Positions 9,689 to 17,907 of a stretch of 64,000 nt of DNA are shown here, one piece after another; the stretch's first letter is position 1; every line of letters starts with the position of its first letter. The stretch lies in the NCBI GenBank assembly GCA_913056125.1, contig CAJXNC010000002.1:372001-436000 (forward strand). The letters are read 5' to 3'. The position numbers were made by a program, and so were the translations under genes. The DNA comes from an uncultured Altererythrobacter sp. (GTDB lineage: Bacteria > Pseudomonadota > Alphaproteobacteria > Sphingomonadales > Sphingomonadaceae). The notes beneath the pieces are model-generated. The model was not told where the DNA came from, ran no database searches, and was given only the letters and a program-made list of their open reading frames with translations.

Positions 9689-10975
9689 TTGGCGGACAAG
9701 CAGGCGCAGCTCACCCTTGGTGGCGAAACCTATGACTTCCCGGTGATGGAAGGCAGCACCGGGCCTGACGTCGTCGACATCCGCAAGCTTTACGGCAAGA
9801 CCGGGGCTTTCACCTACGACCCGGGCTACAAGTCCACCGCCTCCTGCGAAAGTTCGCTGACCTATATCGATGGCGAGCAGGGCGTCCTGCTGCATCGCGG
9901 CTACCCCATCGGCCAGCTGGCCGAGAGCTCCAGCTTCATGGAAGTGTCCTACCTGCTGCTGAACGGCGAGTTGCCCGATCAGGCCGAGCTGGACAATTTT
10001 ACCAACACGATCACCTATCACACCATGCTGCACGACCAGCTGCGGCAGTTCTACCAAGGCTTCCGTCGCGACGCTCATCCGATGGCGATCATGTGCGGCG
10101 TGGTCGGAGCGCTCTCGGCCTTCTACCACGACAGCACCGACATCTCCGATCCCGAGCATCGCAAGATCTCGAGCCATCGCCTGATCGCCAAGATGCCCAC
10201 GATTGCGGCCTGGGCATACAAGTATTCGATCGGCCAACCCTTCATGCAGCCGAAGAATTCGCTCAGCTATACAGGCAATTTCCTGCGCATGACCTTCGGC
10301 GTTCCGGCCGAGGAATATGAAATTCACCCTGCCGTCGAAAAGGCAATGGACCGGATTTTCATCCTCCATGCCGACCATGAGCAGAACGCATCGACCTCGA
10401 CCGTCCGCCTGGCCGGTTCCTCGGGCGCCAACCCGTTCGCCTGTATCGCAGCGGGCATTGCCTGCCTGTGGGGCCCGGCACATGGCGGCGCCAATGAGGC
10501 CTGCCTCAACATGCTGCGCGAAATCGGCACGCCCGATCGCATCCCGCATTATATCGAGCGCGCCAAGGACAAGAGCGACCCGTTCCGCCTGATGGGCTTC
10601 GGCCACCGCGTCTACAAAAACTACGATCCGCGGGCGACCGTGATGCAGAAGACGGTGCGCGAAGTTTTCGACGCCCTGGGCACGACCGATCCGGTTTTCG
10701 AAACGGCACTCGCCCTCGAAGAGATCGCGCTCAGCGACGATTACTTCAAGGAGAAGAAGCTGTTCCCGAACGTGGACTTCTACTCGGGCGCGATCCTCTC
10801 CGCGATCGGCTTCCCGACGACCATGTTTACTGCACTATTCGCCCTCGCCCGTACAGTTGGCTGGGTTGCGCAGTGGAACGAGATGATTTCCGATCCCGGC
10901 CAGGTGATCGGCCGTCCGCGCCAACTCTACACCGGGCCGACGCAACGCGATTACATCCCGCTCGACAAGCGCTGA
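9689..10975 (+). CDS. gltA: Citrate synthase (TTG start)
   Basis: It condenses acetyl-CoA and oxaloacetate into citrate, the entry reaction of the TCA cycle. The 428-residue protein is of the hexameric Gram-negative type: [16 protein letters not shown] near residues 55-70, the active-site histidine block [21 protein letters not shown] and the catalytic Asp in DFYSGAIL. The start is TTG at 9689 with AGGAG 7-8 nt upstream; no ATG in frame precedes the conserved N-terminus. It probably shares a transcript with gltX and ends at a hairpin. Confidence 0.96.
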   Translation: MADKQAQLTLGGETYDFPVMEGSTGPDVVDIRKLYGKTGAFTYDPGYKSTASCESSLTYIDGEQGVLLHRGYPIGQLAESSSFMEVSYLLLNGELPDQAELDNFTNTITYHTMLHDQLRQFYQGFRRDAHPMAIMCGVVGALSAFYHDSTDISDPEHRKISSHRLIAKMPTIAAWAYKYSIGQPFMQPKNSLSYTGNFLRMTFGVPAEEYEIHPAVEKAMDRIFILHADHEQNASTSTVRLAGSSGANPFACIAAGIACLWGPAHGGANEACLNMLREIGTPDRIPHYIERAKDKSDPFRLMGFGHRVYKNYDPRATVMQKTVREVFDALGTTDPVFETALALEEIALSDDYFKEKKLFPNVDFYSGAILSAIGFPTTMFTALFALARTVGWVAQWNEMISDPGQVIGRPRQLYTGPTQRDYIPLDKR

Positions 10976-10996
10976 GACGCAGGGTCGAACCGAGGG

Positions 10997-11021
10997 GGCC
11001 TCCGCAATCGCGGGGGCCTTT
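10997..11021 (+). terminator. Hairpin terminator after gltA
   Basis: GGCCTCCGC and GCGGGGGCC form a 9 bp stem with one mismatch around a 4 nt loop, followed by TTT, 22 nt after the gltA stop and just before the convergent gene end at 11033. Confidence 0.7.
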
Positions 11022-11032
11022 CCATTTGGAGA

Positions 11033-12406
11033 TCAGCTTCCGGAGGGAAGCGTGAGAATGAACCGCGCGCCCTGCTCCTTGGTGCTTTCGACCTCGAGCG
11101 AACCCTTCATTGCTTCCGCCAAGCGACGCGAAATATAGAGGCCTAGGCCCGACCCGCCATCGCCGCTGCGGCCGAGCCGCTCGAATTTAACAAAAACGCG
11201 GGCCTGCTGTTCTTCGTCCAGACCTTCGCCCTGATCTGCCACGATCACCCTTGCGTTCTTGCCGTCTTGCTCCACGCGCAGCCAGACATGCGAACCTTCG
11301 GGGGAATAGCGGATGGCATTGCCGAGCAGGTTCAGCAGGATCTGCAAGACCCGACGAAATTCGCCAATTGCGGGCGCCGTCTCGTCACCCTTGGGGGCGT
11401 CAACGGTAATGCCGCGCTCCTGTGCACGTACACCGAGGATTCCGGCAGCGCGGCGAGCTACATCTGCCAGGTCGATATCGTCGGGTGCTGGATTGAACTG
11501 CTCGTCCTCGACCATTTCCAGCGTGGTCAGGTCGTCGATCAGGGCCAGAAGGTGTTCTCCGGCAGAAGCAATATCCTTGGCGTAATTTGCATACTCCTCC
11601 GCCAGAGGTCCGGCGAGCTGGGTGCGGATCGTCTCTGCATTGGCGATGATACGCGAGACCGGTTGTCGCAGAACCGGCGCGATCTCACGACCGATCCCGA
11701 GCGTCTTTTCCCCCTTGGTGCCATCGTCCGGCATGACGGGAGGCTCTTCGGCAATCGGCTGTCCGGCAACCAGATGCAGTTCGAAGCCGTTGCTGCCTGC
11801 AATTGGCATCCCATGTGGGATGAAATGGGCCGTCCAGTCGCGCTCGGATCCTTCGACGCGTAATTCGGCACCATCGAGCAGTCGCCAATGCATGGGCTGT
11901 TCATGACTATTGCCGCGCAACATGACGAAATCGGTCCAGGGCAGGCCAATTCCGTCCCGCATATTGCCGAGCAGCGCCTGTAATTCCTCGCACTCGCTAT
12001 CGGCGGCGAGCACTTCCTGGTCGGGGCCAAGCCGAGCTGTGAATTCGGAAACCTGTCTGATGATGGCAAAGTCTCGTTCAGCCTCGTCCCGTGAGGACAA
12101 TTCCGGCGCGGGTGAACTTTGCCAGTTGGAAATGGCGATTACGCAGCCCTGCCCGTCATTGTCCGGTTCGACTTCCACCCATGCGGAGACCCGTTCCTCG
12201 CCATCCTGCGCCTCTATCGCACGGGCGAGCTTGAGACGATAGGCACGCGCCTTGCGCACCAGCTCAAGCAAGGCCGGTGCGACCAGAGCACCGGGAATCT
12301 CTCCGCCATTGCGCAATTGCAGGCCAGCAAGCGGCTCGTCCGCTTCGACAAGCTGGTCCCGCGCATCGGTACGCGCACGGGCGACAAAGGCCGTGTTAGC
12401 TGCCAT
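11033..12406 (-). CDS. Histidine-kinase-like protein lacking the phospho-acceptor histidine
   Basis: A 457-residue soluble protein. Residues 1-230 are a PAS/GAF-like sensory region of unknown ligand. Residues 235-300 match a HisKA dimerisation helix pair of the alphaproteobacterial PAS-kinase type (GPLAEEYANYAKDIASAGEHLLALIDD), but where the H-box reads S-H-E-L-R-T-P this protein reads A-P-V-L-R-Q-P, with Pro244 at the phosphorylated His. Residues 345-457 are an apparently intact HATPase: N363 in NLLGNAIRYS, DQGEG at 391-395 and a GGSGLGL G2 box near 417. It can probably bind ATP but not autophosphorylate in the standard way. It follows the DUF2336 gene by 3 nt. Confidence 0.85.
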   Translation of the reverse strand: MAANTAFVARARTDARDQLVEADEPLAGLQLRNGGEIPGALVAPALLELVRKARAYRLKLARAIEAQDGEERVSAWVEVEPDNDGQGCVIAISNWQSSPAPELSSRDEAERDFAIIRQVSEFTARLGPDQEVLAADSECEELQALLGNMRDGIGLPWTDFVMLRGNSHEQPMHWRLLDGAELRVEGSERDWTAHFIPHGMPIAGSNGFELHLVAGQPIAEEPPVMPDDGTKGEKTLGIGREIAPVLRQPVSRIIANAETIRTQLAGPLAEEYANYAKDIASAGEHLLALIDDLTTLEMVEDEQFNPAPDDIDLADVARRAAGILGVRAQERGITVDAPKGDETAPAIGEFRRVLQILLNLLGNAIRYSPEGSHVWLRVEQDGKNARVIVADQGEGLDEEQQARVFVKFERLGRSGDGGSGLGLYISRRLAEAMKGSLEVESTKEQGARFILTLPSGS

Positions 12407-12409
12407 CGA

Positions 12410-13366
12410 TCACGCCGGCTTGACCGGCTGCGATGTCCCCAGCATTGCCGCCGCCCTTTCAGCGGTAATCTGGTTGAACCCGTCGGGGAGCGTGACCTCC
12501 GGGTGCAGGTACATGAACTGCTCTTCGAGAGCGTTTTGTTGCATCCCTGCAGCGCGCAGGGACAGGGCAAGCCGCGCCAGCTGGTTTTCGCCATAAGAGA
12601 GGATGGCAAGGTTGCGATCCTGCTCCGACGCCATGGCCAGCGCGGTGGAGAAGATGGCCAAACCGGCATGGTCGATTGCCAGCGCACGCGGAGCATTGCG
12701 GCCCATCGCCATGACCAGTTGTGTGATCTGGCCAAGGCGGCTTTCGCTTTCGTCATAATCGCTGCGAAGCGCCTCTTCGGCGCGCGCCAGTATTCCGGCG
12801 TCCTCGGCGGTCGAACGCAGCAATTGCAGCGCCTTGTGGAACAGGTCTCCCGGCAATTCACCTAACGGCAGGTCCATACGGCGCATCTGCTGCACGAAGC
12901 GCGCCTGCGAAGAGAGAACACGCATGGCGGATGCGGCCATCCCAGCGTCGCTCGATGCTGCCAGTTCCTGCAATAACGGAGACAGCACGCAATCGATGCC
13001 GCTACGACGCTGCAACTGGTCGGCCAGTTGGACTTCCATGGTCAGCGCATGGGCGTGCGAGAGAAAGGCAACGTCCTCGACCAGATATTGTGCAAGGTCG
13101 GCCTGCCGATCCTCGATGAAATCCTCGGGATCGTCGACATTGGCGGCACTGGCATAGGCCATGAGCAATTGCCGCGCAGCATGGCCGAGCATGCCGCGCA
13201 CCTTGGCGATAACCTCGTCGCTGAAGTAGGACTGGTCGCCATTGGCGAGCAAGTGGCGCAGAATCGGACGCGTCGTGGCCAGTACCACGTCACCTTTGGC
13301 CAATTCGCCGCGCAGCACCTCTTCGACAGCCTCGAATGCTGGCCGGTCCTGATATATCTCGCTCAT
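12410..13366 (-). CDS. DUF2336-family protein
   Basis: A 318-residue, mostly helical soluble protein with no signal peptide or TM segment. The layout (an N-terminal helical repeat region, PEDFIEDRQADLAQYLVEDVAFLSH in the middle, LPLGELPGDLFHKALQLLRS near 185 and a leucine-rich C-terminal helical half) resembles DUF2336 proteins common in Caulobacterales and Sphingomonadales, often beside signal-transduction genes. No catalytic motif is visible. The 3 nt spacing to the kinase-like gene suggests the two are co-expressed and may interact. Confidence 0.7.
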   Translation of the reverse strand: MSEIYQDRPAFEAVEEVLRGELAKGDVVLATTRPILRHLLANGDQSYFSDEVIAKVRGMLGHAARQLLMAYASAANVDDPEDFIEDRQADLAQYLVEDVAFLSHAHALTMEVQLADQLQRRSGIDCVLSPLLQELAASSDAGMAASAMRVLSSQARFVQQMRRMDLPLGELPGDLFHKALQLLRSTAEDAGILARAEEALRSDYDESESRLGQITQLVMAMGRNAPRALAIDHAGLAIFSTALAMASEQDRNLAILSYGENQLARLALSLRAAGMQQNALEEQFMYLHPEVTLPDGFNQITAERAAAMLGTSQPVKPA

Positions 13367-13400
13367 GCTGTTGCCATAGGTAACTAGGGTTAAATCCGCG

Positions 13401-14570
13401 TTAGCCTCGCTTGCCGAGGAAAAGTGACGATTTTCCGAGCAGGAGCAACAGGCAGACAGCCATTATCGCCTGCTCCGCAAGACCGAGAGCGGCGCCGATG
13501 GCCAGGATCACGGCAAGAAGGGCCCGATCATCCAGCCAATCCTTAAGTGCACCGCCGCGCAGATCGGCCGGGATATGTAATACTCCGAACAGAACAAGCG
13601 GCGGAAAGAGCTTGTGCAGCCACCCCCAATCTATGGCGAAATAGCCCGTACCGACGATTGCCAGGTCGAGCGCCAACGCAAACATGGCGCACTTGCCCGC
13701 AGAACCGAAGGGCAGCAGCCGCAGCCTGTCGCCCAAGCGAGAACCTTCAAGCAGCAGCACCGCCAACGCGATCAGGGCAAAGCCCGCCGCGCCAAACCCT
13801 GCATAGCTCGCCGCCACGCCCCCAGCCCCCGCCAGCAAGCTCAGGCCCCGCACGGCCCGCATATGCAGCACGCGTAGACGCAACCGTCCGGCGAGGCGCC
13901 GCACAATCCATGCGGCAAGCCGCTGCGATGGTTTGCCCCGCACCGTATCGAAATGACGGCCAAGCCACTTCTCTTCCAGTTCGGCGGTTTCCTGTGCATG
14001 CCCGAGGAGCGACCAGCCCCCGCTGACCAGCTCCTCTTCGGCAAGGTATTCTTCTGCCAGACCCGCTTGCAGGGCAATGCGCAGGAGCGCGGGAGCAGTC
14101 TCGATATCCTCTGGCAGGTCGAGCAGTTTCACGAGCAGATTGTCGTTGAGAACCAATGCTCCGGCCCAAGAACGGGCAAGGTCGATACGCTCATACCCAA
14201 GTTCGGAACCAAGGCCCGCGGGGACCACCAGAATCGCGCCGCCGCCGGCGAAAGCAGAGAGAGCTTCCAGTGAGGCAGGCACGACTCCGTCCTGAAAGAT
14301 CAGCGTGTTGCCCCCGTCCTGAGAAAGCGCCGCGACAGCATGCGCGCCCGATACGATGACGCATTTCATACCAGCGGATTCGGCCCGGTGACGCAGCCTG
14401 ATGGCATCTTCCGAACCGCCATAGCCAAGCAGCACGATCCGACCACAGCCAGCCTCCAGCGCGAACTCGAGTTGCCTCTCGGCAGACGATTTGCCGAGAA
14501 TTTCGGCACGCTCGCCATCGCTGGGAACGCTTATCAGGGCGGAAAACAGAGAATTGGGCGTGTCGCTCAC
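13401..14570 (-). CDS. Membrane protein with an N-terminal nucleotidyltransferase-like domain
   Basis: A 389-residue protein of unknown function. Residues 1-220 are soluble and read like a degenerate GT-A/NTP-transferase fold: alternating strand-helix segments such as GRIVLLGYGG, AGMKCVIVSGAHAV, TLIFQDGVVP and ILVVPAG, without the usual Gly-rich LAAGxGxR signature. Residues 245-389 hold four to five hydrophobic segments. No CDP-alcohol phosphatidyltransferase motif (DGxxAR...GxxxD) is present, so that alternative is unlikely. It lies between the Hpt-like gene (53 nt upstream) and the DUF2336 gene (34 nt downstream) on the same strand. Confidence 0.55.
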   Translation of the reverse strand: MSDTPNSLFSALISVPSDGERAEILGKSSAERQLEFALEAGCGRIVLLGYGGSEDAIRLRHRAESAGMKCVIVSGAHAVAALSQDGGNTLIFQDGVVPASLEALSAFAGGGAILVVPAGLGSELGYERIDLARSWAGALVLNDNLLVKLLDLPEDIETAPALLRIALQAGLAEEYLAEEELVSGGWSLLGHAQETAELEEKWLGRHFDTVRGKPSQRLAAWIVRRLAGRLRLRVLHMRAVRGLSLLAGAGGVAASYAGFGAAGFALIALAVLLLEGSRLGDRLRLLPFGSAGKCAMFALALDLAIVGTGYFAIDWGWLHKLFPPLVLFGVLHIPADLRGGALKDWLDDRALLAVILAIGAALGLAEQAIMAVCLLLLLGKSSLFLGKRG

Positions 14571-14623
14571 GCCTGCTTGCTACGCCGCGCGAAAGCCCCT
14601 GCCAAGCGCAAGCGGGCGCTGGA

Positions 14624-14923
14624 TCAACCGGAAAATCGGCCTGCGAAATGGCGTAGCTTGCGCACGACAACGGGATCGCCAGGCGCAGAATCCATCGCTT
14701 CGTCCGCCAGGTCGACAAGTTCCTCTGCGTGGAAGCTCGATCCAAGGCCACGAAGGCGCATGGCGGCAACGTGCCAGTTACCATCGCAGCGCGCCCGCGC
14801 CAGCAGGTCCGTCTGCGTGTTCAGGCTTTCTGCGAAACAGGCGAGCAATTCCGCCCGCAATGCCGGATCGTCCCCGGCCGCGGCGGCAATATTGGCATCG
14901 AATTCACCGGTTTCATAAGCCAT
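14624..14923 (-). CDS. Hpt-domain-like protein with Met in place of the phosphorylated His
   Basis: A 99-residue all-helical protein. The segment DPALRAELLACFAESL followed by LLARARCDGNWHVAAMRLRG and LGSSFHAEELVDLADEAM has the spacing of a histidine phosphotransfer domain, whose key helix normally reads A-A-H-x-L-K-G. Here the aligned residue is Met55 (codon 14761-14759) and Lys is Arg58. His51, one turn earlier, is not at the canonical position. The start is the ATG at 14923; longer in-frame starts run into the divergent promoter region. It leads the cluster ending with the kinase-like gene. Confidence 0.65.
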   Translation of the reverse strand: MAYETGEFDANIAAAAGDDPALRAELLACFAESLNTQTDLLARARCDGNWHVAAMRLRGLGSSFHAEELVDLADEAMDSAPGDPVVVRKLRHFAGRFSG

Positions 14924-14994
14924 GGGCGAGAAGATAGGCCTGCCCCGGTTAAGGCGGGGTTTATCACGTCCTCCATGGCTGATATCGTACACCG

Positions 14995-17610
14995 ATGAAT
15001 GGTCGCAAACGCCTGATCGCCCTCGATGGCAATACCGGTTCCGAAACCCGAGAGGAAAATGGGCCTGAAGTCGAGGAAGCGGCTGTCGAGGCCGGAGTTT
15101 CTCCGGAAGAAATGGATCGGGAGCCCATGCCCCAGCCCCCCGAGAGCCAGGATTTTGCCGAGGCATGGGATGAAGATGACCTTCCGGAAAGGAGCTTCGG
15201 CTGGGTGCTGCCAACCCTCGCGATTCTAGCGGTAATCGGCTGGACCGGCTTCTTCGGCTGGACTTACCAACAGGACATGCTTTCCGGCGCTACTCCCGAA
15301 CAGTGGATCGGCTGGGTGCGCGACTGGTCAATTCCGGTGCTTCTAATTGTTGGGCTCTGGCTGGTCGCCATGCGCAATAGCCGCCGTGAAGCCACGCGTT
15401 TTGGCGAGACGGCACGCTTGCTGGCTGCCGAGTCTGCTGCACTCGAGACACGCCTTGGCGTGGTCAATCGCGAACTCAGCCTGGCGCGGGACTTTATCGC
15501 ATCGCAATCGCGCGATCTGGAATCGCTCGGTCGCATGGCAAGCGAACGTCTGTCCGAGAACGCAGACCGCCTGCAGGGCCTGATCCGGGACAATTCGGAA
15601 CAGGTAAATGCCATCGGCACGGTGAGTGACAATGCAGTCACCAACATGGACAAATTGCGCGACCAGCTGCCAGTCATTTCCAACGCTGCCCGCGATGTCG
15701 CCAGCCAGATCGGCAATGCTGGCCACACCGCACAGGAGCGACTCGACCAGCTGACTACCGGTTTCGAGAGACTCAACGAATTCGGCCAGGCAAGCGAGCT
15801 GCAGGTGGATGGCCTGCGCGAAAAAGTCGATGCGACGATTTCCACCTTCGAGGAGCAGCTTTCCGCCATCGAGAAGAACGCCGATGAGCGTTTCGCGACC
15901 CTCATGCAGCAGAGCGAGAGTTTCCGCGTGGAACTCGAAAGCCGCGAGACGGATACGCTTGCCGCGATCCGTCGTCGTGCGCAGACCCTAGGGGATGAGC
16001 TGGCCGCCAGTTCCGCCGAAAACGCCGCACGAGAGGAAGAGCTTGTCGCGCAGATGAGCGAGCGCCTTGCTGCCCTGCGCGAGGAAGGCGCGCTTCTCGT
16101 CGGATCGATGAAGGAAGGGCAGGAAGAGGCCGAAACGCTGTGGATGCGCTCGATCGACCAGTTCCGCGATGCGATGAAGTCCGCCGTGCAGGAGGTCAGC
16201 CGGATCGACGAGGCCGCCATTGCCAACGCCCGCCAACGGCTGGAGGCGCTCTCCAAATCGGCTGAACACGTCGATGCGTCGATCATGGAAAGCGCCAATG
16301 CTTTCGAGACCGAGTTCAACCGGCGTCGGGAACAGCACCAGCGGCAGGAAAGCGAGGCGCTGGCCAATCTGGAGAGCCGGTTGGCGCAATTCGACGAGCA
16401 ACTCGCTAGCAGGCACGAGGAACAGCTCGGTCATCTCGCTTCCCTTGGCGAGCGCGGGAACGAATTGTCCCGCCGCCTCACCGAGTTCGACCGGATTCTT
16501 GCAAACCTGGCCGACCAAGGCAGCAAGGAAAGCGATCGCCTGGGCCAGGCGGGAGAATTGCTGGCCGAGCGTCTCTCGCAGAGCCGCGCCATCCTAGAGG
16601 AAAGCAACCAGTTCGTCAGTCGCCTTACGGACGACAGCGTTCGACTGCTGGAAATCATCCGTTCGAGCGCCGAACACTCGGAAGGCGCGCTATCTAGTGC
16701 GATCGAGAAGGCCGAAAGCCGACTTTCGGGCTTCAGGGAACAGGCGGCCACGCTGCATCAGCTGGTCGGCGAAGCAGAAGAAAAAGGTGAAGCGCTGGCG
16801 GGCCATGTCGGCAAGGCATCGCAAGACACGGCGGCTTCAAGCGAGGCCATCGAGGCACTCGAGCAGCGCATTGCCGCTCTTGCCGCCCAGTCGGAGACGC
16901 TTGCCAGGCAGTCACGCAGCGAACTCGAGGCAGCCATCGCAACCCTTGAGGAGGCCTCTGGAATTGCCATCGCCCGTATCCGTACCGAGCAGGACGAGGT
17001 GGTGCAGGAAATCGCCGCGCGGATCGGCACGCAAGGCACTGAAGCGATCGAGCACGCGATCAAGGAAGGAGCTGCCAGCGCAATCGTCGAACTCGAAGAA
17101 GCGGCAGCCAATGCCAGTGCCCATGGTCGGGAGGCGGCCGCGCAGCTGCGCGATCACCTTGCCAAGGTCAACGAACTGGCGAGCAATCTCGAACAGCGCG
17201 TGGCTCAGGCGCGCGCCAAGGCCGAAGAACAGGTCGACAGCGATTTCTCGCGGCGCATGGCGCTGATTACCGAGAGCCTCAATTCCTGTTCGATAGACAT
17301 CTCCAAGGCATTCGACATGGAGGTGACGGATACGGCCTGGGCGGGATATCTGCGCGGCGACCGAGGTATCTTCACCCGGCGCGCAGTCCGCCTGATCGAC
17401 AATCACGATGCGCGGGCAATCACCTCGATTTACGAGGACGATGCCGAGTTCCGCGAGGCGGTGAACCGCTACATCCATGATTTCGAGGGAATGCTGCGGA
17501 CGGTGTTGTCAACGCGCGACGGCAACTCACTGGGCGTCACCCTGCTCTCTTCCGACATGGGCAAGCTCTACGTGGCCCTCGCCCAGGCCATCGAACGCCT
17601 TCGAGACTAG
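14995..17610 (+). CDS. Large two-TM coiled-coil protein, TipN-like architecture
   Basis: An 871-residue protein. Residues 1-66 are acidic and probably disordered, two TM helices lie at about 68-90 and 111-127, and residues 130-760 are an almost unbroken heptad-rich coiled coil (many E/Q/A/L/R, repeated ERL, LASxL, ESR blocks). A globular conserved-looking C-terminal domain of about 100 residues begins near FSRRMALITESLN. The length, the two N-terminal TMs and the long coiled coil match the Caulobacter polarity landmark TipN (about 888 residues). That match is architectural, recalled from the literature rather than from an alignment. It is divergent from the Hpt-like/kinase-like cluster with a 71 nt gap. 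An alternative is a generic membrane-tethered scaffold. Confidence 0.65.
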   Translation: MNGRKRLIALDGNTGSETREENGPEVEEAAVEAGVSPEEMDREPMPQPPESQDFAEAWDEDDLPERSFGWVLPTLAILAVIGWTGFFGWTYQQDMLSGATPEQWIGWVRDWSIPVLLIVGLWLVAMRNSRREATRFGETARLLAAESAALETRLGVVNRELSLARDFIASQSRDLESLGRMASERLSENADRLQGLIRDNSEQVNAIGTVSDNAVTNMDKLRDQLPVISNAARDVASQIGNAGHTAQERLDQLTTGFERLNEFGQASELQVDGLREKVDATISTFEEQLSAIEKNADERFATLMQQSESFRVELESRETDTLAAIRRRAQTLGDELAASSAENAAREEELVAQMSERLAALREEGALLVGSMKEGQEEAETLWMRSIDQFRDAMKSAVQEVSRIDEAAIANARQRLEALSKSAEHVDASIMESANAFETEFNRRREQHQRQESEALANLESRLAQFDEQLASRHEEQLGHLASLGERGNELSRRLTEFDRILANLADQGSKESDRLGQAGELLAERLSQSRAILEESNQFVSRLTDDSVRLLEIIRSSAEHSEGALSSAIEKAESRLSGFREQAATLHQLVGEAEEKGEALAGHVGKASQDTAASSEAIEALEQRIAALAAQSETLARQSRSELEAAIATLEEASGIAIARIRTEQDEVVQEIAARIGTQGTEAIEHAIKEGAASAIVELEEAAANASAHGREAAAQLRDHLAKVNELASNLEQRVAQARAKAEEQVDSDFSRRMALITESLNSCSIDISKAFDMEVTDTAWAGYLRGDRGIFTRRAVRLIDNHDARAITSIYEDDAEFREAVNRYIHDFEGMLRTVLSTRDGNSLGVTLLSSDMGKLYVALAQAIERLRD

Positions 17611-17900
17611 GATCCGGATGATCCCTCGGGCGGTGGCGCATTGCCGAGGAGATTGATGTCTTCGGCAGTGATCCAACCCTGCGTGTAATTGACCACGAAG
17701 AAGGCGGTGGCGAGCGCCGCAAGCAGTGTTGCGCGCAGGGCCAACCTGCCCGGTCGGAAATTGGCGGGGGCGCTGTCAGCCTGCCCATCGATCTTCGGCA
17801 GTCCTGCCTCTTCATGCGTCTTCACACCAAACGGCAGGAGCAGGAAGGCACTCATCACCCACATCAACGCATAGATCGCGATTATCGAGGTAATCTGCAC
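17607..17900 (-). CDS. DUF1467 family small membrane protein
   Basis: A 97-residue protein with two TM helices (about 5-24 and 53-72). The pattern LPFGVKTHEEAG after the first helix and the region around GWITAEDINLLG are hallmarks of DUF1467, a small alphaproteobacterial family of unknown function. It is the last gene of the nuo-birA-coaX-rnj run, 7 nt after rnj, and its stop overlaps the end of the convergent coiled-coil gene by 4 nt. Confidence 0.85.
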   Translation of the reverse strand: MQITSIIAIYALMWVMSAFLLLPFGVKTHEEAGLPKIDGQADSAPANFRPGRLALRATLLAALATAFFVVNYTQGWITAEDINLLGNAPPPEGSSGS

Positions 17901-17907
17901 GGCTCTG

